A DNA stretch of 46,700 bases from Peptostreptococcaceae bacterium (GCA_016649995.1 JAENWJ010000010.1:1-46700); one strand, 5' to 3'; shown: positions 17,657 through 26,874, counted from the stretch's first letter. The notes: generated from the sequence alone by a model not told the origin. Translations and numbers: made by a program.

Positions 17657-19255
17657 TTAAATTCTTCTTAAAACTTTTCCTTCAGTTTTTCCTGTATACG
17701 ATCCATTGTCTATTATAATTTCCCCATTAATGAATACATAGTTTATTCCTATAGGGTCTTTAAATGGGTCTTTAAAATCAGCACCATCAATAATTGTATC
17801 AGGATCAAATATTACAAGATCAGCATCCATGCCCACCTTGATCAAGCCTTTTCCTTGAAGATTAAATCTTGTTGCTGTAAAACCTGTCATTTTATTAACA
17901 GCTTCTTCTAATCTCAATGTTTTCTCTTCCCTTACATATTTCCCAAGAACTCTTGGGAAAGTACCACTCGAACGCGGATGACATTTAGCACCTGGCGCAG
18001 CTGCAATAGAATCTGAACCTATCATAGTGTATGGCCTTTGCATTACATACTTAACATCATCCTCGGCTAGCATGAAATAACACGCAGCATCAATTCCCTT
18101 ATTAGCTATAATTATATCAAGTAGTGCTTCCAGTGGGTCTATTCCTAACATTTTACCAACTTGGGCAAGGGTCTTACCTTCATATTCAGAGGTTTCAGGT
18201 GTATAAGAAATCAGTACTCCTTCAGCACCATTACACTCCTTAATAAAATTCTCCCATTCATCATTTGTATTAATCTCTTCTATTATTCGTTTTCTTGTAT
18301 CTAAATCTTTTAATCTTTCAATAATTTTATCTACTCCACCTTCATGCACCCAAGGTGGAAGGCAAGCTCTTAGTGTAGTACTACCAGCAGTATATGGATA
18401 TTGATCAATTGTAACATCAATCCCCCTATCTCTGGCATCCTCCACTAACTTAATAGTTTCCTTCACAATTCCCCAATTTTTTATCCCCACAGCTTTGTGG
18501 TGATGAACTTGTACTGCTATGCCAGCTACTTCTGCAACTTTAATAAGCTCTTTAACTGAATTAACCGAATCATATGATTCATTTCGCATATGCGAAAGAT
18601 AAACTCCGTTAAATTCTTTTAAAGCTTTAGCAACTTCCTCTATCTCTTCTGGTTGTGAATATATACCAGGAGGATAAATCAATCCAGAAGAAAGGCCAAA
18701 TGCACCATCTTTCATCGCTTCTTCTAGTTGATCATGCATCTCTTTAATTTCTTGCTTTGTAGGAAGTTTTGAATCAAACCCCATCACATTTATTCTTATT
18801 GTCCCTTGCCCAACAAATGCACCAATATTAGTACCAAGATCTAAATCATCAATTACATTTAAATACTCCCCAAACCTTTCCCAATTATATTCAGGGTTTG
18901 CCCCACCCTTAAAAGCTCCTACATATTTATCCAGAAGTTCTACCTTGTCTGGACTTATTGGTGCTGGAGATATCCCACAACATCCAATCATTTGAGTCGT
19001 TATACCTTGTTTTAACTTAGATAGCATCCCAGGATCTCTTAAAAGCACAAAATCGGAATGTGTATGACAGTCAATGAAACCAGGTGATAAAACCTGCTTC
19101 TTTGCATCAATTGTTTCACCGGAGTAGGCATCTTCGGATAATTTGCCCACATATGCGATTTTTCCATCCTTTAGACCAACATCACCCAAATACCACGGAT
19201 TACCTGATCCGTCTACTATCTTTGCATTTTTTATTAACAAATCAAAGTTATACAT
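17657..19255 (-). CDS. N-acyl-D-amino-acid deacylase (D-aminoacylase)
   Basis: A 532-residue amidohydrolase that should remove the acyl group from N-acyl-D-amino acids, giving the free D-amino acid. The metal pair is in FIDCHTHSDF (H64, H66), followed by the cysteine of IGCCGISPAP (family NCG position), SHMRNE, VQVHHHKAVG, the QYPYTAGSTTL segment and a late GSDS(I/A)AA region. The size is as expected and there is no signal peptide. GGAGG lies six bases before the ATG. It ends a leftward operon with a Na+ symporter and a DUF997 protein. The base composition is visibly more AT-rich than the flanking genes, suggesting acquisition from elsewhere. Confidence 0.92.
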   Translation of the reverse strand: MYNFDLLIKNAKIVDGSGNPWYLGDVGLKDGKIAYVGKLSEDAYSGETIDAKKQVLSPGFIDCHTHSDFVLLRDPGMLSKLKQGITTQMIGCCGISPAPISPDKVELLDKYVGAFKGGANPEYNWERFGEYLNVIDDLDLGTNIGAFVGQGTIRINVMGFDSKLPTKQEIKEMHDQLEEAMKDGAFGLSSGLIYPPGIYSQPEEIEEVAKALKEFNGVYLSHMRNESYDSVNSVKELIKVAEVAGIAVQVHHHKAVGIKNWGIVKETIKLVEDARDRGIDVTIDQYPYTAGSTTLRACLPPWVHEGGVDKIIERLKDLDTRKRIIEEINTNDEWENFIKECNGAEGVLISYTPETSEYEGKTLAQVGKMLGIDPLEALLDIIIANKGIDAACYFMLAEDDVKYVMQRPYTMIGSDSIAAAPGAKCHPRSSGTFPRVLGKYVREEKTLRLEEAVNKMTGFTATRFNLQGKGLIKVGMDADLVIFDPDTIIDGADFKDPFKDPIGINYVFINGEIIIDNGSYTGKTEGKVLRRI

Positions 19256-19293
19256 ATAATTACCTCCAATAAAATTTTATTAGTTGACTTAAA

Positions 19294-20796
19294 TTATCTT
19301 TCTGTAATAACGCTAGGATAAGTCTTGCCAAACCATATCATAATAATTCCCTTAGGAGCCTTAGGTGTTACCTTGCTAACTAAAACAGTTAAGATTCCTG
19401 AAATTATTAGTGAAATTACAATTGCATTCATACCCATAGTTATATTTAAAAAATTCCCTGCTCCTAAAATATAAGTGACCATTCCACCTATCATGCCCGC
19501 TGCTGCCCCGTATTCATTTGTTCTTTTCCAATATACGCCTAATAACATTGGCCAAAAGAATGCTGAACCTAAACCACCTATTGCAAATGTTATTATGTAT
19601 TGCAAACTATTTGGCGGATTAATTGCTAAAGCAAATATGCAAAGAGTAATGATCGTTGTTGAAGCTATGGCTACCTTTTTCAACTTTTTGCTATCAGCCT
19701 TTGGATTAATAAATGTTTGATATGCATTTCTAACGAATGTACTACTTAATACGATAATCATTGCTCCAACTGTTGATTGTATAGCACCAGCTACACCTGC
19801 TAACGTCAATCCTGCCATCCATGGCGGTAATACTGTCATAGTTATTGCAGGAATTATTTGGTCAGCCACTGTTAATTCCGGGAACATGGCACGGCCTAAA
19901 CTCCCTACCCATATTAGTATTATTGACCACACTAACACAAATCCTCCGCCCAAAATAATTGATTGGTGCATAGATTTTGTGTCCTTATATGTTAAAGCTC
20001 CCATAGCACCATGTGGTAGGCCTATAAAAACAAGTCCATATGTAATCCACAAAGAAATTTGATAAGGAATGCTCCAACTCCATGGAGTCACTAATTTCGG
20101 ATCAATGCTAATTAGAGTTTCATATGTTTGTTGCAATGGCATAGCATACTTAATGGCCCCTACAAATAATGTTACTACAGCTACTGTCATAATAACTCCT
20201 TGAAAAGCTATAGCCGTTGCAACTCCTTTTATGCCACCCAAAGCAGCGGTTATTAATACTAATCCTGCAAAAATAACTAGTCCTAATATGTAAGGCAAAC
20301 CTGTCATCGATTCAAATAGCCTCGCACCACCTACAAATTGGGCAACATCGTAACCGCCCAAAAAAATCAAAATTGCTAAAACACCAAAAATCCCAATTAA
20401 CTTATTGTTATTATATCGAGAGCTAAATAAGTCTAAATAAGATTGTGCACCAATTCTTCTTGATACGATTCCAACCTTTTTCCCTATTTCTCCAAGAATT
20501 GCAAAATTCATAAAGCTTTGTGCTAAAATTGCTAACACCCAAGTAAGTCCAACACTCCAAGCCAATCCCGGCCCTCCAAGAAATGTACCCGCACTACATA
20601 GTCCGGCCGCTATCATCATAGCAACAACTAGTGGACCCATCGTACGATTACCCGTAAAATATTCATCCATATATTTATCATCTTTTGCTTTGTCCATTAC
20701 TTTTTTCGAGTATATACCTATAGCAATCATGAATATGGAATATATTATAAAAGTAATAATTATGGCAATTCTAGCACTTCTACCTACCTCAAACAT
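19294..20796 (-). CDS. Sodium:solute symporter, PanF-like
   Basis: A 500-residue SSS-family transporter with about 13 helices. A GLCSAGTFLGGPGLAWSVG segment sits in helix 2, GGYDVAQFVGGARLFESMTG follows, and GGIKGVATAIAFQGVIM and AGVAGAIQSTVGAMIIVLSS carry the conserved Na+/substrate helices. It is closest in style to pantothenate-permease-like members. Next to a D-aminoacylase its cargo may be an N-acyl amino acid. ATG 20796 is chosen because AGGAG lies eight bases upstream; the in-frame GTG at 20805 overlaps that site. A DUF997 partner precedes it. Same AT-rich composition as its neighbours. Confidence 0.9.
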   Translation of the reverse strand: MFEVGRSARIAIIITFIIYSIFMIAIGIYSKKVMDKAKDDKYMDEYFTGNRTMGPLVVAMMIAAGLCSAGTFLGGPGLAWSVGLTWVLAILAQSFMNFAILGEIGKKVGIVSRRIGAQSYLDLFSSRYNNNKLIGIFGVLAILIFLGGYDVAQFVGGARLFESMTGLPYILGLVIFAGLVLITAALGGIKGVATAIAFQGVIMTVAVVTLFVGAIKYAMPLQQTYETLISIDPKLVTPWSWSIPYQISLWITYGLVFIGLPHGAMGALTYKDTKSMHQSIILGGGFVLVWSIILIWVGSLGRAMFPELTVADQIIPAITMTVLPPWMAGLTLAGVAGAIQSTVGAMIIVLSSTFVRNAYQTFINPKADSKKLKKVAIASTTIITLCIFALAINPPNSLQYIITFAIGGLGSAFFWPMLLGVYWKRTNEYGAAAGMIGGMVTYILGAGNFLNITMGMNAIVISLIISGILTVLVSKVTPKAPKGIIMIWFGKTYPSVITER

Positions 20797-20848
20797 TTTT
20801 TCCACTCCTTTATTTAAATGTATTTATGATACAGTAATAATTTGTTTA

Positions 20849-21163
20849 TCACCCTTCAGTACTTTCAATTGTATCATCTAAACTCATATCTTGGAACTTG
20901 AACTTAACCACATATACAATAATTCCAAAAAAGATAAAACTTGTCACAATTGATACAAACCACCAAGTAGGCATTCCCAAAATATATGTATAATCTTTTG
21001 GATCGCCTCTTCCTAAAAAGTATCCCAAAGTTATCATTACAGTTGTGAACGCCAATTGTATACTAAAAACTAATTTCATTTCTTTTTCACAAATTACAAA
21101 TCGTGGATCAACCTCGATTTCGTCCAATTCATAATTTGTGTCATAATACTCTTCTTTTGTCAT
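20849..21163 (-). CDS. DUF997/YhdT-type small membrane protein
   Basis: A 104-residue protein with two hydrophobic helices (about residues 30-50 and 66-90) separated by a short loop containing LGMPTWWFVS. This is the layout of DUF997 (YhdT) proteins, which are routinely encoded just before PanF-type symporters and may act as a small subunit. It lies 52 bases upstream of the symporter start and is first in the operon, with AAGGAGG before the ATG. Extended acidic tails flank the helices. Function is inferred only from position and layout. Confidence 0.75.
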   Translation of the reverse strand: MTKEEYYDTNYELDEIEVDPRFVICEKEMKLVFSIQLAFTTVMITLGYFLGRGDPKDYTYILGMPTWWFVSIVTSFIFFGIIVYVVKFKFQDMSLDDTIESTEG

Positions 21164-21369
21164 TTAAGTGACCTCCTTTTAAGTTGGTTTAAAATACAAT
21201 GTTTAAAAAACTATAAATTTCACATATAATATCACCTCCCCTCTTGAATATATTATAAGGAAAGATTAAATGCGTATAATGGTGAAATTAATAAAAATGA
21301 GCCATTCAGCATCAACCTCGGGTAAAATAGAGTTGTCTATAAGCCATCAATCCGAGGAGGAAATACCAA

Positions 21370-21471
21370 ATGACTCAGATTAATACTGCCCTAGATTCCG
21401 AAATGTTGCACGGACTTTTTACATCAATCGCAAATATGAAACATTTGCCGCTTGATTGTATAATTAAATAA
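21370..21471 (+). pseudogene. IS256-family transposase N-terminal remnant
   Basis: A 33-codon frame beginning MTQINTALDSEMLHGLFTS matches the usual opening of IS256 (mutator-type) transposases (MTQxxxTLxxELLHxLFT), with GAGGAGG upstream. A stop follows within 33 codons and the catalytic domain is missing, so only the left end of the element is left. Confidence 0.72.
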
Positions 21472-21569
21472 ATGCACCCCCTTTATTGGTGCAAAATAAA
21501 AATGTGCCAGAACCCCATTACCGTGTATGATTGATTTAAGACAATAAATCTTATACGGAGATTGGGACT

Positions 21570-21698
21570 ATGGCACAAACACAGCATACCACAGTACCAA
21601 GAAGTTTCAAACATTTAAGACTAGATCAAAGAGGAATGATTGCTGCTTATCATGATCAGGGATTATCTGCCAGACAGGTTGGAGATAAAATTGCCACA
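21570..21698 (+). pseudogene. IS30-family transposase N-terminal remnant
   Basis: The first 43 codons encode the IS30 helix-turn-helix start: FKHLRLDQRGMIAAYHDQGL followed by SARQVGDKIA. After that the frame runs into unrelated sequence that carries the orphan sigma-54 promoter. All of the DDE domain is gone. The 90 bases before it, including a TGCACC/GGTGCA pairing near 21473-21497, probably include the left end of the element. Confidence 0.85.
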
Positions 21699-21724
21699 CC
21701 CCCATTCATTCATTTCTTATATAC

Positions 21725-21741
21725 AAGCAAATACCATGCCA
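21725..21741 (-). promoter_or_regulatory. Orphan sigma-54 promoter beside the activator gene
   Basis: Leftward, TGGCATGGTATTTGCTT keeps the GG and GC of the -24/-12 elements ten bases apart. About 50 bases from the -24 element through the leader match the 16800-16849 promoter block with roughly nine mismatches. What it now reads into is the IS30 remnant, not a gene. Confidence 0.7.
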
Positions 21742-22006
21742 CTTTGCATGATACGTGTTTCGTTTTTTATCTAAGCATTGCAAACACAAGGTTTCACCAG
21801 GTAAACAATTTTAATCCACCTTATAATACACTTATCGTCCCACCGCCACAATGAGCTTCATGTCACATTTTGGAGCACTATATTCGGTCTTTTTCGTTCA
21901 TTTTAGGGATGTTAAAAAACGAATCCGTCCGTATTTTCTGAAATTCCCCTCTATTTTCAACGCTTTTCATTAATACTTTTACTATTAAATTATACTTTAC
22001 AACGCA

Positions 22007-22041
22007 TGTTGCATAATGTAACATGTACCATATATGTAACA
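22007..22041. promoter_or_regulatory. Tandem imperfect palindromes upstream of the sigma-54 activator
   Basis: TGTTGCATAATGTAACA (22007-22023) is a 17-base palindrome with one mismatched pair. It is followed directly by TGTACCATATATGTAACA, a weaker palindrome with the same right half. They lie 25 bases before the activator gene and about 270 bases upstream of the orphan sigma-54 promoter, a suitable distance for an activator site or an autoregulatory operator. Confidence 0.5.
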
Positions 22042-22065
22042 CAATATAATTAAGGAGAAAATGAT

Positions 22066-23820
22066 ATGTCAAAACTTCTATGCGAAACCTTGTATGCTCT
22101 CACCCATGAATCGACTAAGCCCAAAAGTAATGGATCTTTGGATGAATTTTTCATCAACAAAATTTTCCCTTCCATTGCATCCATATACCCTCTTAAAAGC
22201 AGCGCATTGCTTTTGGTGGACAGGGAAGACAGAATATTGTCCATTGTTTCCCGTGACGCAGATTTAAAAAAATGCAATTTCGAAAACAGGATGTTTTCTT
22301 TCGCTAAGTCATCTTTAGAAAAACATAACTTCATGATAAGATACGGCAAGACAACACTATACCTTTTAAAGAATATTCCACACATGCTAAAGAAACCCAG
22401 ATACTCTCTTCTGCTCATATCAGAAAACGAGATACCCGAAGCCTTTTTTGATTTGGATCGGATATCCAAGAGTCTTGAAACCCTTGCGCTTGAAAATGAA
22501 AGGCAAAATGGGTCCTACAGGATTCTGCTAAAGTATCTCGATGCCATAGACGACGGCATATCCGCCTGCGACAAGGATGGAAATGTAACCTACATCAACT
22601 CAAGCGCCTGCAGCTTGCTTGGAGTCGACAAGAGCAAGGTCATCGGCAAAAACCTCAACCACCCCCCTTTCAAGGACACTATACTTGTACAGATACTAAA
22701 ATCAAAAAAAACGCAGATGGACTTTGAATATAATCTCAACTACAAGGGAAAACCGTCACATCTCATGAATTCTGCTTATCCCGTATTTGACAATGACGGA
22801 AATATCATGGGTGCAATAGATATTTTCAGCAGGATAAAGCGTTCGTACCAAATTGCCAGTAATATGGCAGGTCATAGGGCTATTTACGAATTCAACGACT
22901 TCATTGGCAGCGGCCTAGCTCTTCAAAACAAGATAAATCTTGCAAAGGAATTTTCAAATATAAATAAAAACACCCTTCTCGAGGGTGAAAGCGGAACAGG
23001 AAAGGAACTTTTTTCACAATCAATCCATAATTTCAGTGACAGAAAATCGGGCCCATTTGTGGCAATAAACTGCGCAAACTACCCTATAGATCTTTTTGAC
23101 AGCGAATTATTCGGTTACGATGAGGGAGCGTTTACAGGGGCCAAGAAGGGCGGAAAATCCGGTAAATTTGAATTGGCCGATGGCGGAACCCTTTTTCTCG
23201 ACGAAATAGGCGAAATGCCCATGCAGATGCAAGCAAAACTGCTAAGAGCCATCGAAACAAAGCAGGTTACTCGACTAGGCAGCAACAAGACAATAACCAC
23301 AGATGTTCGAATAATTGCAGCAACCAACAGGGATTTGGAATCCATGATCGAAAAAAAACAATTTAGGGAGGATCTCTACTACAGGCTTAAAATCCTATAT
23401 CTAAAGATCCCGCCACTCAGAGAAAGAAAAGAAGATATTAAAGAACTTTGCGAACATTTCATCGAAAAAATCAATCCGGAAATGGAGAAGCCTGTCTCCA
23501 GGCTCTCGGACGAAGCGCTTTCATTGATTCGAGCATATGACTGGCCAGGAAACATACGTCAATTGGAAAACATACTTTCAATTGCAATGTTCATGTCAGG
23601 GGGTGGCTTCCTTGAAAAAAGCCATCTTATTCAAGCCGGTCTGGAATGCACTAAAAAAACGCCTGATGAAACCAAAAGACTGGAGGATTCCAGTATGGAC
23701 CTACTCTTAAGTACCTTGGAAGAGAACGGTTACAATATAAAACAAACTTCAGAGGTTCTTGGAATATCCAGAAACACAATATATCGAAAGATGAAAAAAT
23801 ACGGCATTGTAAGAGCATAA
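22066..23820 (+). CDS. PAS-domain sigma-54-dependent transcriptional activator
   Basis: A 584-residue enhancer-binding protein. Residues 1-145 form an unrecognised N-terminal sensor region, a PAS domain covers about 155-262, the AAA+ domain about 280-515, and a Fis-type helix-turn-helix ends the protein (555-580). The core is intact: Walker A GESGTGKE (307-314), the sigma-54 contact loop GAFTGA (354-359), Walker B GTLFLDE (374-380) and DLYYRL. It should activate a -24/-12 promoter in response to a small cytosolic ligand. The likely targets are the orphan promoter beside it and the aminotransferase operon promoter about 5 kb away. AAGGAG precedes the ATG. G+C and codon use match the chromosome, not the AT-rich module. 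Confidence 0.92.
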   Translation: MSKLLCETLYALTHESTKPKSNGSLDEFFINKIFPSIASIYPLKSSALLLVDREDRILSIVSRDADLKKCNFENRMFSFAKSSLEKHNFMIRYGKTTLYLLKNIPHMLKKPRYSLLLISENEIPEAFFDLDRISKSLETLALENERQNGSYRILLKYLDAIDDGISACDKDGNVTYINSSACSLLGVDKSKVIGKNLNHPPFKDTILVQILKSKKTQMDFEYNLNYKGKPSHLMNSAYPVFDNDGNIMGAIDIFSRIKRSYQIASNMAGHRAIYEFNDFIGSGLALQNKINLAKEFSNINKNTLLEGESGTGKELFSQSIHNFSDRKSGPFVAINCANYPIDLFDSELFGYDEGAFTGAKKGGKSGKFELADGGTLFLDEIGEMPMQMQAKLLRAIETKQVTRLGSNKTITTDVRIIAATNRDLESMIEKKQFREDLYYRLKILYLKIPPLRERKEDIKELCEHFIEKINPEMEKPVSRLSDEALSLIRAYDWPGNIRQLENILSIAMFMSGGGFLEKSHLIQAGLECTKKTPDETKRLEDSSMDLLLSTLEENGYNIKQTSEVLGISRNTIYRKMKKYGIVRA

Positions 23821-23855
23821 AAAAAGATCTGTCCTTTTTGCAGGGCAGACCTTTT
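23821..23855. terminator. Shared terminator between convergent regulators
   Basis: An A-rich run, arms AGATCTGTCC and GGGCAGACCT with one mismatch and one wobble pair, and a CTTTT tail. It sits between the sigma-54 activator and the XRE-cupin gene. Confidence 0.6.
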
Positions 23856-23871
23856 GACGCACAAATATCTA

Positions 23872-24423
23872 TTAATACAATGAAGGAGAAAAACACGAAA
23901 TTGCAGTTGTAACTGTTTTTAATGGATTGTATATCCTGTGGCTTACATTCTCCTGTATGTAGATGCTGTCTCCCTCTTCAAGAACATACTTTTCTTCCCC
24001 GAGATATACATGAAAAGAACCATGCAAAACAAAAATGCATTCATCGACTTTGTGGGACAAGTAATCCTCATTGCTCCAGCTTTCTGCATCCATATGAATA
24101 TAGATGATTTCCATCTTGGGTCTTATCGTCTTGTTTGAGGCCATCGGAGTAACGAATTCATATATCATTGTACTGTTAGGCAACGCCAATTTTTTACGCT
24201 TTTCTGCCTTTATAAGAAAATGATCGGCATTTTCCTCTGAAAGAAAACTGTAAATCGGGGTGTCCAGCGCCAACGCGATTTTCCTAAGCGAAGAAAGTGA
24301 AGGATCAATAATGCTTCGTTCAATCTGAGAAATATAACTCGCAGTAAAATTAACCTGCTTTGCCAATTCGCTCAATGTCATACCTTTTTCCTGTCTCAGC
24401 TTTCTTATCTTTGCACCTATCAT
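23872..24423 (-). CDS. XRE-family regulator with C-terminal cupin domain
   Basis: A 183-residue transcription factor. The N-terminal Cro/CI helix-turn-helix has IRKLRQEKGMTLSELAKQ, then TASYISQIERSIIDPSLSSL. A linker and a small-molecule-binding cupin domain (about 105-180) follow, with VDECIFVLHGSFHVYLGEE and LEEGDSIYIQENVSHRIYNP. Such proteins often control amino-acid or polyamine uptake and metabolism. The leftward amino-acid ABC importer immediately to its right is a reasonable target. ATG 24423 is chosen because GGAGG stands seven bases upstream; the in-frame ATG at 24441 has no such site. Confidence 0.9.
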   Translation of the reverse strand: MIGAKIRKLRQEKGMTLSELAKQVNFTASYISQIERSIIDPSLSSLRKIALALDTPIYSFLSEENADHFLIKAEKRKKLALPNSTMIYEFVTPMASNKTIRPKMEIIYIHMDAESWSNEDYLSHKVDECIFVLHGSFHVYLGEEKYVLEEGDSIYIQENVSHRIYNPLKTVTTAISCFSPSLY

Positions 24424-24599
24424 ATACAACCTCCAATGCATTCTTTTTGCACGACTGCTTAGATAAAATAAATAAATAGTTCATGAATCCAACTCTTTTT
24501 CACTATTATTTTACCACAAGATTATTTTATTATCCACATATTTCCTAAAAATACGGGCAATTGCCCATTGATTTCTTTGTGTTTCACATCAAAATTAAA

Positions 24600-24624
24600 A
24601 GCGACCGCAAAATTGCGGCCGCTT
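24600..24624 (-). terminator. Terminator of the amino-acid ABC operon
   Basis: Arms GCGACCGCAA and TTGCGGCCGC with one mismatch. Leftward the stem is followed by TTTTAATTTT. It lies just past the ATPase gene. Confidence 0.7.
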
Positions 24625-24631
24625 CATAAAA

Positions 24632-25393
24632 TCAAGATAGTATTTTGTCGAGGAATATTTTTATCCTCGGATGCTCGGGATTGACAAAAATCTTGTCGGG
24701 ATGTCCATCTTCTACAATTTTTCCGTCCTCCATGAATATTACGCGATCCGATATTTCCCGGGCAAAGTTCATTTCATGGGTGACTATCATCATCGTCATG
24801 TGTTCCGCCGCAAGGGCTTTTATGACTCCGAGTACCTCCCCTATCAATTCGGGATCAAGTGCGGATGTCGGTTCATCAAATAGCATTATATCCGGATCCA
24901 TAGCCAATGCTCTGGCGATAGCCACGCGCTGCTTTTGCCCCCCCGAAATCTGTGAAGGGTAGCTGTTTTCCTTGTCCATCAAGCCCACCTTATCCAAAAT
25001 AGCCTTCGCCTTTTCTCTTGCTTGGCTCTTGCTCCTATTCTTGACAAGGGTTTGAGCAACCATAACATTCTCAAAAACGGTCAAATGCGGAAACAGATTG
25101 AATCCCTGAAAAACCATTCCCATTTTTGCCAGACCATCACTGACGGTATTTTTTTTAATTATCCCGTCATCTTCCCTATTCTTTCTGCTCACAATCTTGA
25201 GGCCCTCAATTTCCATTATTCCTTCATCAATGGACTCTAATTGTATTACAGATCTTAAAAGTGTACTTTTCCCGGCTCCGGAAGGGCCTATGATCGATAT
25301 GATTTCTCCACGATCTACTTCCAAATTGATTCCATCAAGCACCTTTAATGGTCCGAAATTTTTCGAAACATTTTTTATTTCAATCATTTTCAT
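24632..25393 (-). CDS. Polar amino-acid ABC transporter ATP-binding protein
   Basis: A 253-residue ABC ATPase of the GlnQ/HisP class. Walker A is [11 protein letters not shown], the Q-loop is [13 protein letters not shown], the signature is [15 protein letters not shown], Walker B is [14 protein letters not shown] and the switch histidine is in [11 protein letters not shown]. It powers uptake by the permease and binding protein encoded just upstream. AGGTG precedes the ATG and it begins nine bases after the permease. The insertion after residue 45 ([10 protein letters not shown]) is slightly longer than usual but lies in a surface loop. Confidence 0.93.
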   Translation of the reverse strand: MKMIEIKNVSKNFGPLKVLDGINLEVDRGEIISIIGPSGAGKSTLLRSVIQLESIDEGIMEIEGLKIVSRKNREDDGIIKKNTVSDGLAKMGMVFQGFNLFPHLTVFENVMVAQTLVKNRSKSQAREKAKAILDKVGLMDKENSYPSQISGGQKQRVAIARALAMDPDIMLFDEPTSALDPELIGEVLGVIKALAAEHMTMMIVTHEMNFAREISDRVIFMEDGKIVEDGHPDKIFVNPEHPRIKIFLDKILS

Positions 25394-25401
25394 GAATACA
25401 C

Positions 25402-26046
25402 CTACTCATAGTACGAATATTTTTTTTCCATGCGGCTGAATGTCAAAACAATCACCGATGTAAAAACGAGGTAAATCGCTGCCGCTATGAAAAAAGGCGT
25501 GATTATAAACTCCCTGGTAACAATTTCCTTGGCATTTCTCAATATTTCCGCCAATGCGATTACCGAAACAAGCGCGGTGTCCTTGACTAGAGTTATGGCC
25601 TCATTGCCCAAAGGAGGAAGAATCCTTTTTATCGTCTGCGGTATGATTATTTTTCGCATTGTCTGGCTGTAATTCATTCCAAGAACCTTTGCTGCTTCAT
25701 ACTGTCCCTTGTCAATGGATTGTATTCCCGCCCTAAAAATTTCCGTCAGGTATGCCGCGTAATTGACTATGAATGTCAATGCAGCCGGAATAAACGGTCC
25801 GCTCCAGCGCACTCCAAATACCGGCAAGCCATAGTAAGTGAAAAATAGTTGGAGCAGAAGGGGAGTCCCTCTGAAAACCCAAGTGTATATGCCTACCGCA
25901 CTGCTTAAAATCTTGTTCTTTGAAATTTTTCCTAAAGCAAACATAAGCCCAAGAGGCAGTGAGAAAACCGCCGTTGCGGCATAAAGCCCCAAGGTGACCC
26001 CGCTGCCTTTCAGTATATATAAGGTTATGCTTAAAAGCTTATCCAA
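25402..26046 (-). CDS. Polar amino-acid ABC transporter permease
   Basis: A 214-residue HisM/GlnP-type permease with about five helices. It has the family coupling motif [20 protein letters not shown] and, near the N terminus, [19 protein letters not shown]. It begins with TTG (a GGAG stands just upstream) and follows the binding protein gene by 12 bases. It probably works as a homodimer, since only one permease gene is present. It imports an amino acid chosen by the lipoprotein upstream. Confidence 0.92.
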   Translation of the reverse strand: MDKLLSITLYILKGSGVTLGLYAATAVFSLPLGLMFALGKISKNKILSSAVGIYTWVFRGTPLLLQLFFTYYGLPVFGVRWSGPFIPAALTFIVNYAAYLTEIFRAGIQSIDKGQYEAAKVLGMNYSQTMRKIIIPQTIKRILPPLGNEAITLVKDTALVSVIALAEILRNAKEIVTREFIITPFFIAAAIYLVFTSVIVLTFSRMEKKYSYYE

Positions 26047-26058
26047 ATTCTCCAGCTC

Positions 26059-26874
26059 CTATTTGACTACTATCGCTTCCCCAAACCATTCCTCTGAAAT
26101 GGCATCGGCTGCTCCATCGGCTTTCATTTCATCCAAGATTCTATCGAGCTCTTCGCCGAAGGCAGTGTCTTCCTTGCGATATGCAACTCCGTACTCCTCG
26201 TCTGTGAAGTAGTCATCCAAAACTTTATACATGTCAGGTTTCTTGGCGATATAGTATCTTCCAACAATCTCATCTACAACTACAGCGTCAGTTCCCTCAT
26301 TGGCAAGGTCAAGAAGCGCTTCAACATTATTTGAATATTTTCTTATGTCTTTGAGTTTTTCGGCAACTGCAGCCTCATCGTTTAATGCAATATCGGAGCT
26401 GCTTCCCAATTGAACACCGACAACCTTGTCTTCAAGGTCCGCTTTTGCCGCTATGTCGGAGTCAAGTCTAACTATGATGATCTGTCTATTATTAAGATAA
26501 GGCTTTGTGAAGCCCATTGTTTCTTTGCGCTCGTCGGTAATCGTGAGTCCGTTCCATATTACATCAATATCGCCATTTTTAAGGCTAAGAGCGATTCCAT
26601 CCCAGTCTACCGGTTTTAAAACAACTTCAATGCCCATTCTGCTTGCAACCTCTTTAGCCAAATCGATGTCAAAGCCAACAATTTCTCCATTGTCGTCCCT
26701 GAATCCCATTGGTGGGAAACTGTCATCCAAACCAAGAACAAATTCACCTTTATCCATTATTGCCTGCAAAGAATCCGGCGCTTCAACGACCTCAGGCTCT
26801 TCCTTTGGTGTACATCCACTAAAGGCAGCCATGACCATGGCCAATACCATCAACAATACTAGAATTTTTTTCAA
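26059..26874 (-). CDS. Amino-acid-binding lipoprotein of the ABC importer
   Basis: A 271-residue periplasmic-binding-type protein (SBP family 3). A signal peptide ends in the lipobox AFSGC, so it is anchored outside the membrane. The mature part has the family sequence KGEFVLGLDDSFPPMGFRDD, GFDIDLAKEVASRMG and DVIWNGLTITDERKETMGFT. An acidic and an arginine residue in the pocket region suit a polar or amino-acid ligand, but the exact one cannot be told. Translation starts at TTG with AAAGGGG seven bases upstream. It is the first gene of a three-gene operon. Confidence 0.93.
   Translation of the reverse strand: MKKILVLLMVLAMVMAAFSGCTPKEEPEVVEAPDSLQAIMDKGEFVLGLDDSFPPMGFRDDNGEIVGFDIDLAKEVASRMGIEVVLKPVDWDGIALSLKNGDIDVIWNGLTITDERKETMGFTKPYLNNRQIIIVRLDSDIAAKADLEDKVVGVQLGSSSDIALNDEAAVAEKLKDIRKYSNNVEALLDLANEGTDAVVVDEIVGRYYIAKKPDMYKVLDDYFTDEEYGVAYRKEDTAFGEELDRILDEMKADGAADAISEEWFGEAIVVK

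Noticed and set aside
21473-21530. TGGCACA sequence (leftward, near 21490-21497) as a third sigma-54 promoter
   Set aside because: The GC of the -12 element is not ten bases after the GG, so it does not meet the -24/-12 rule.
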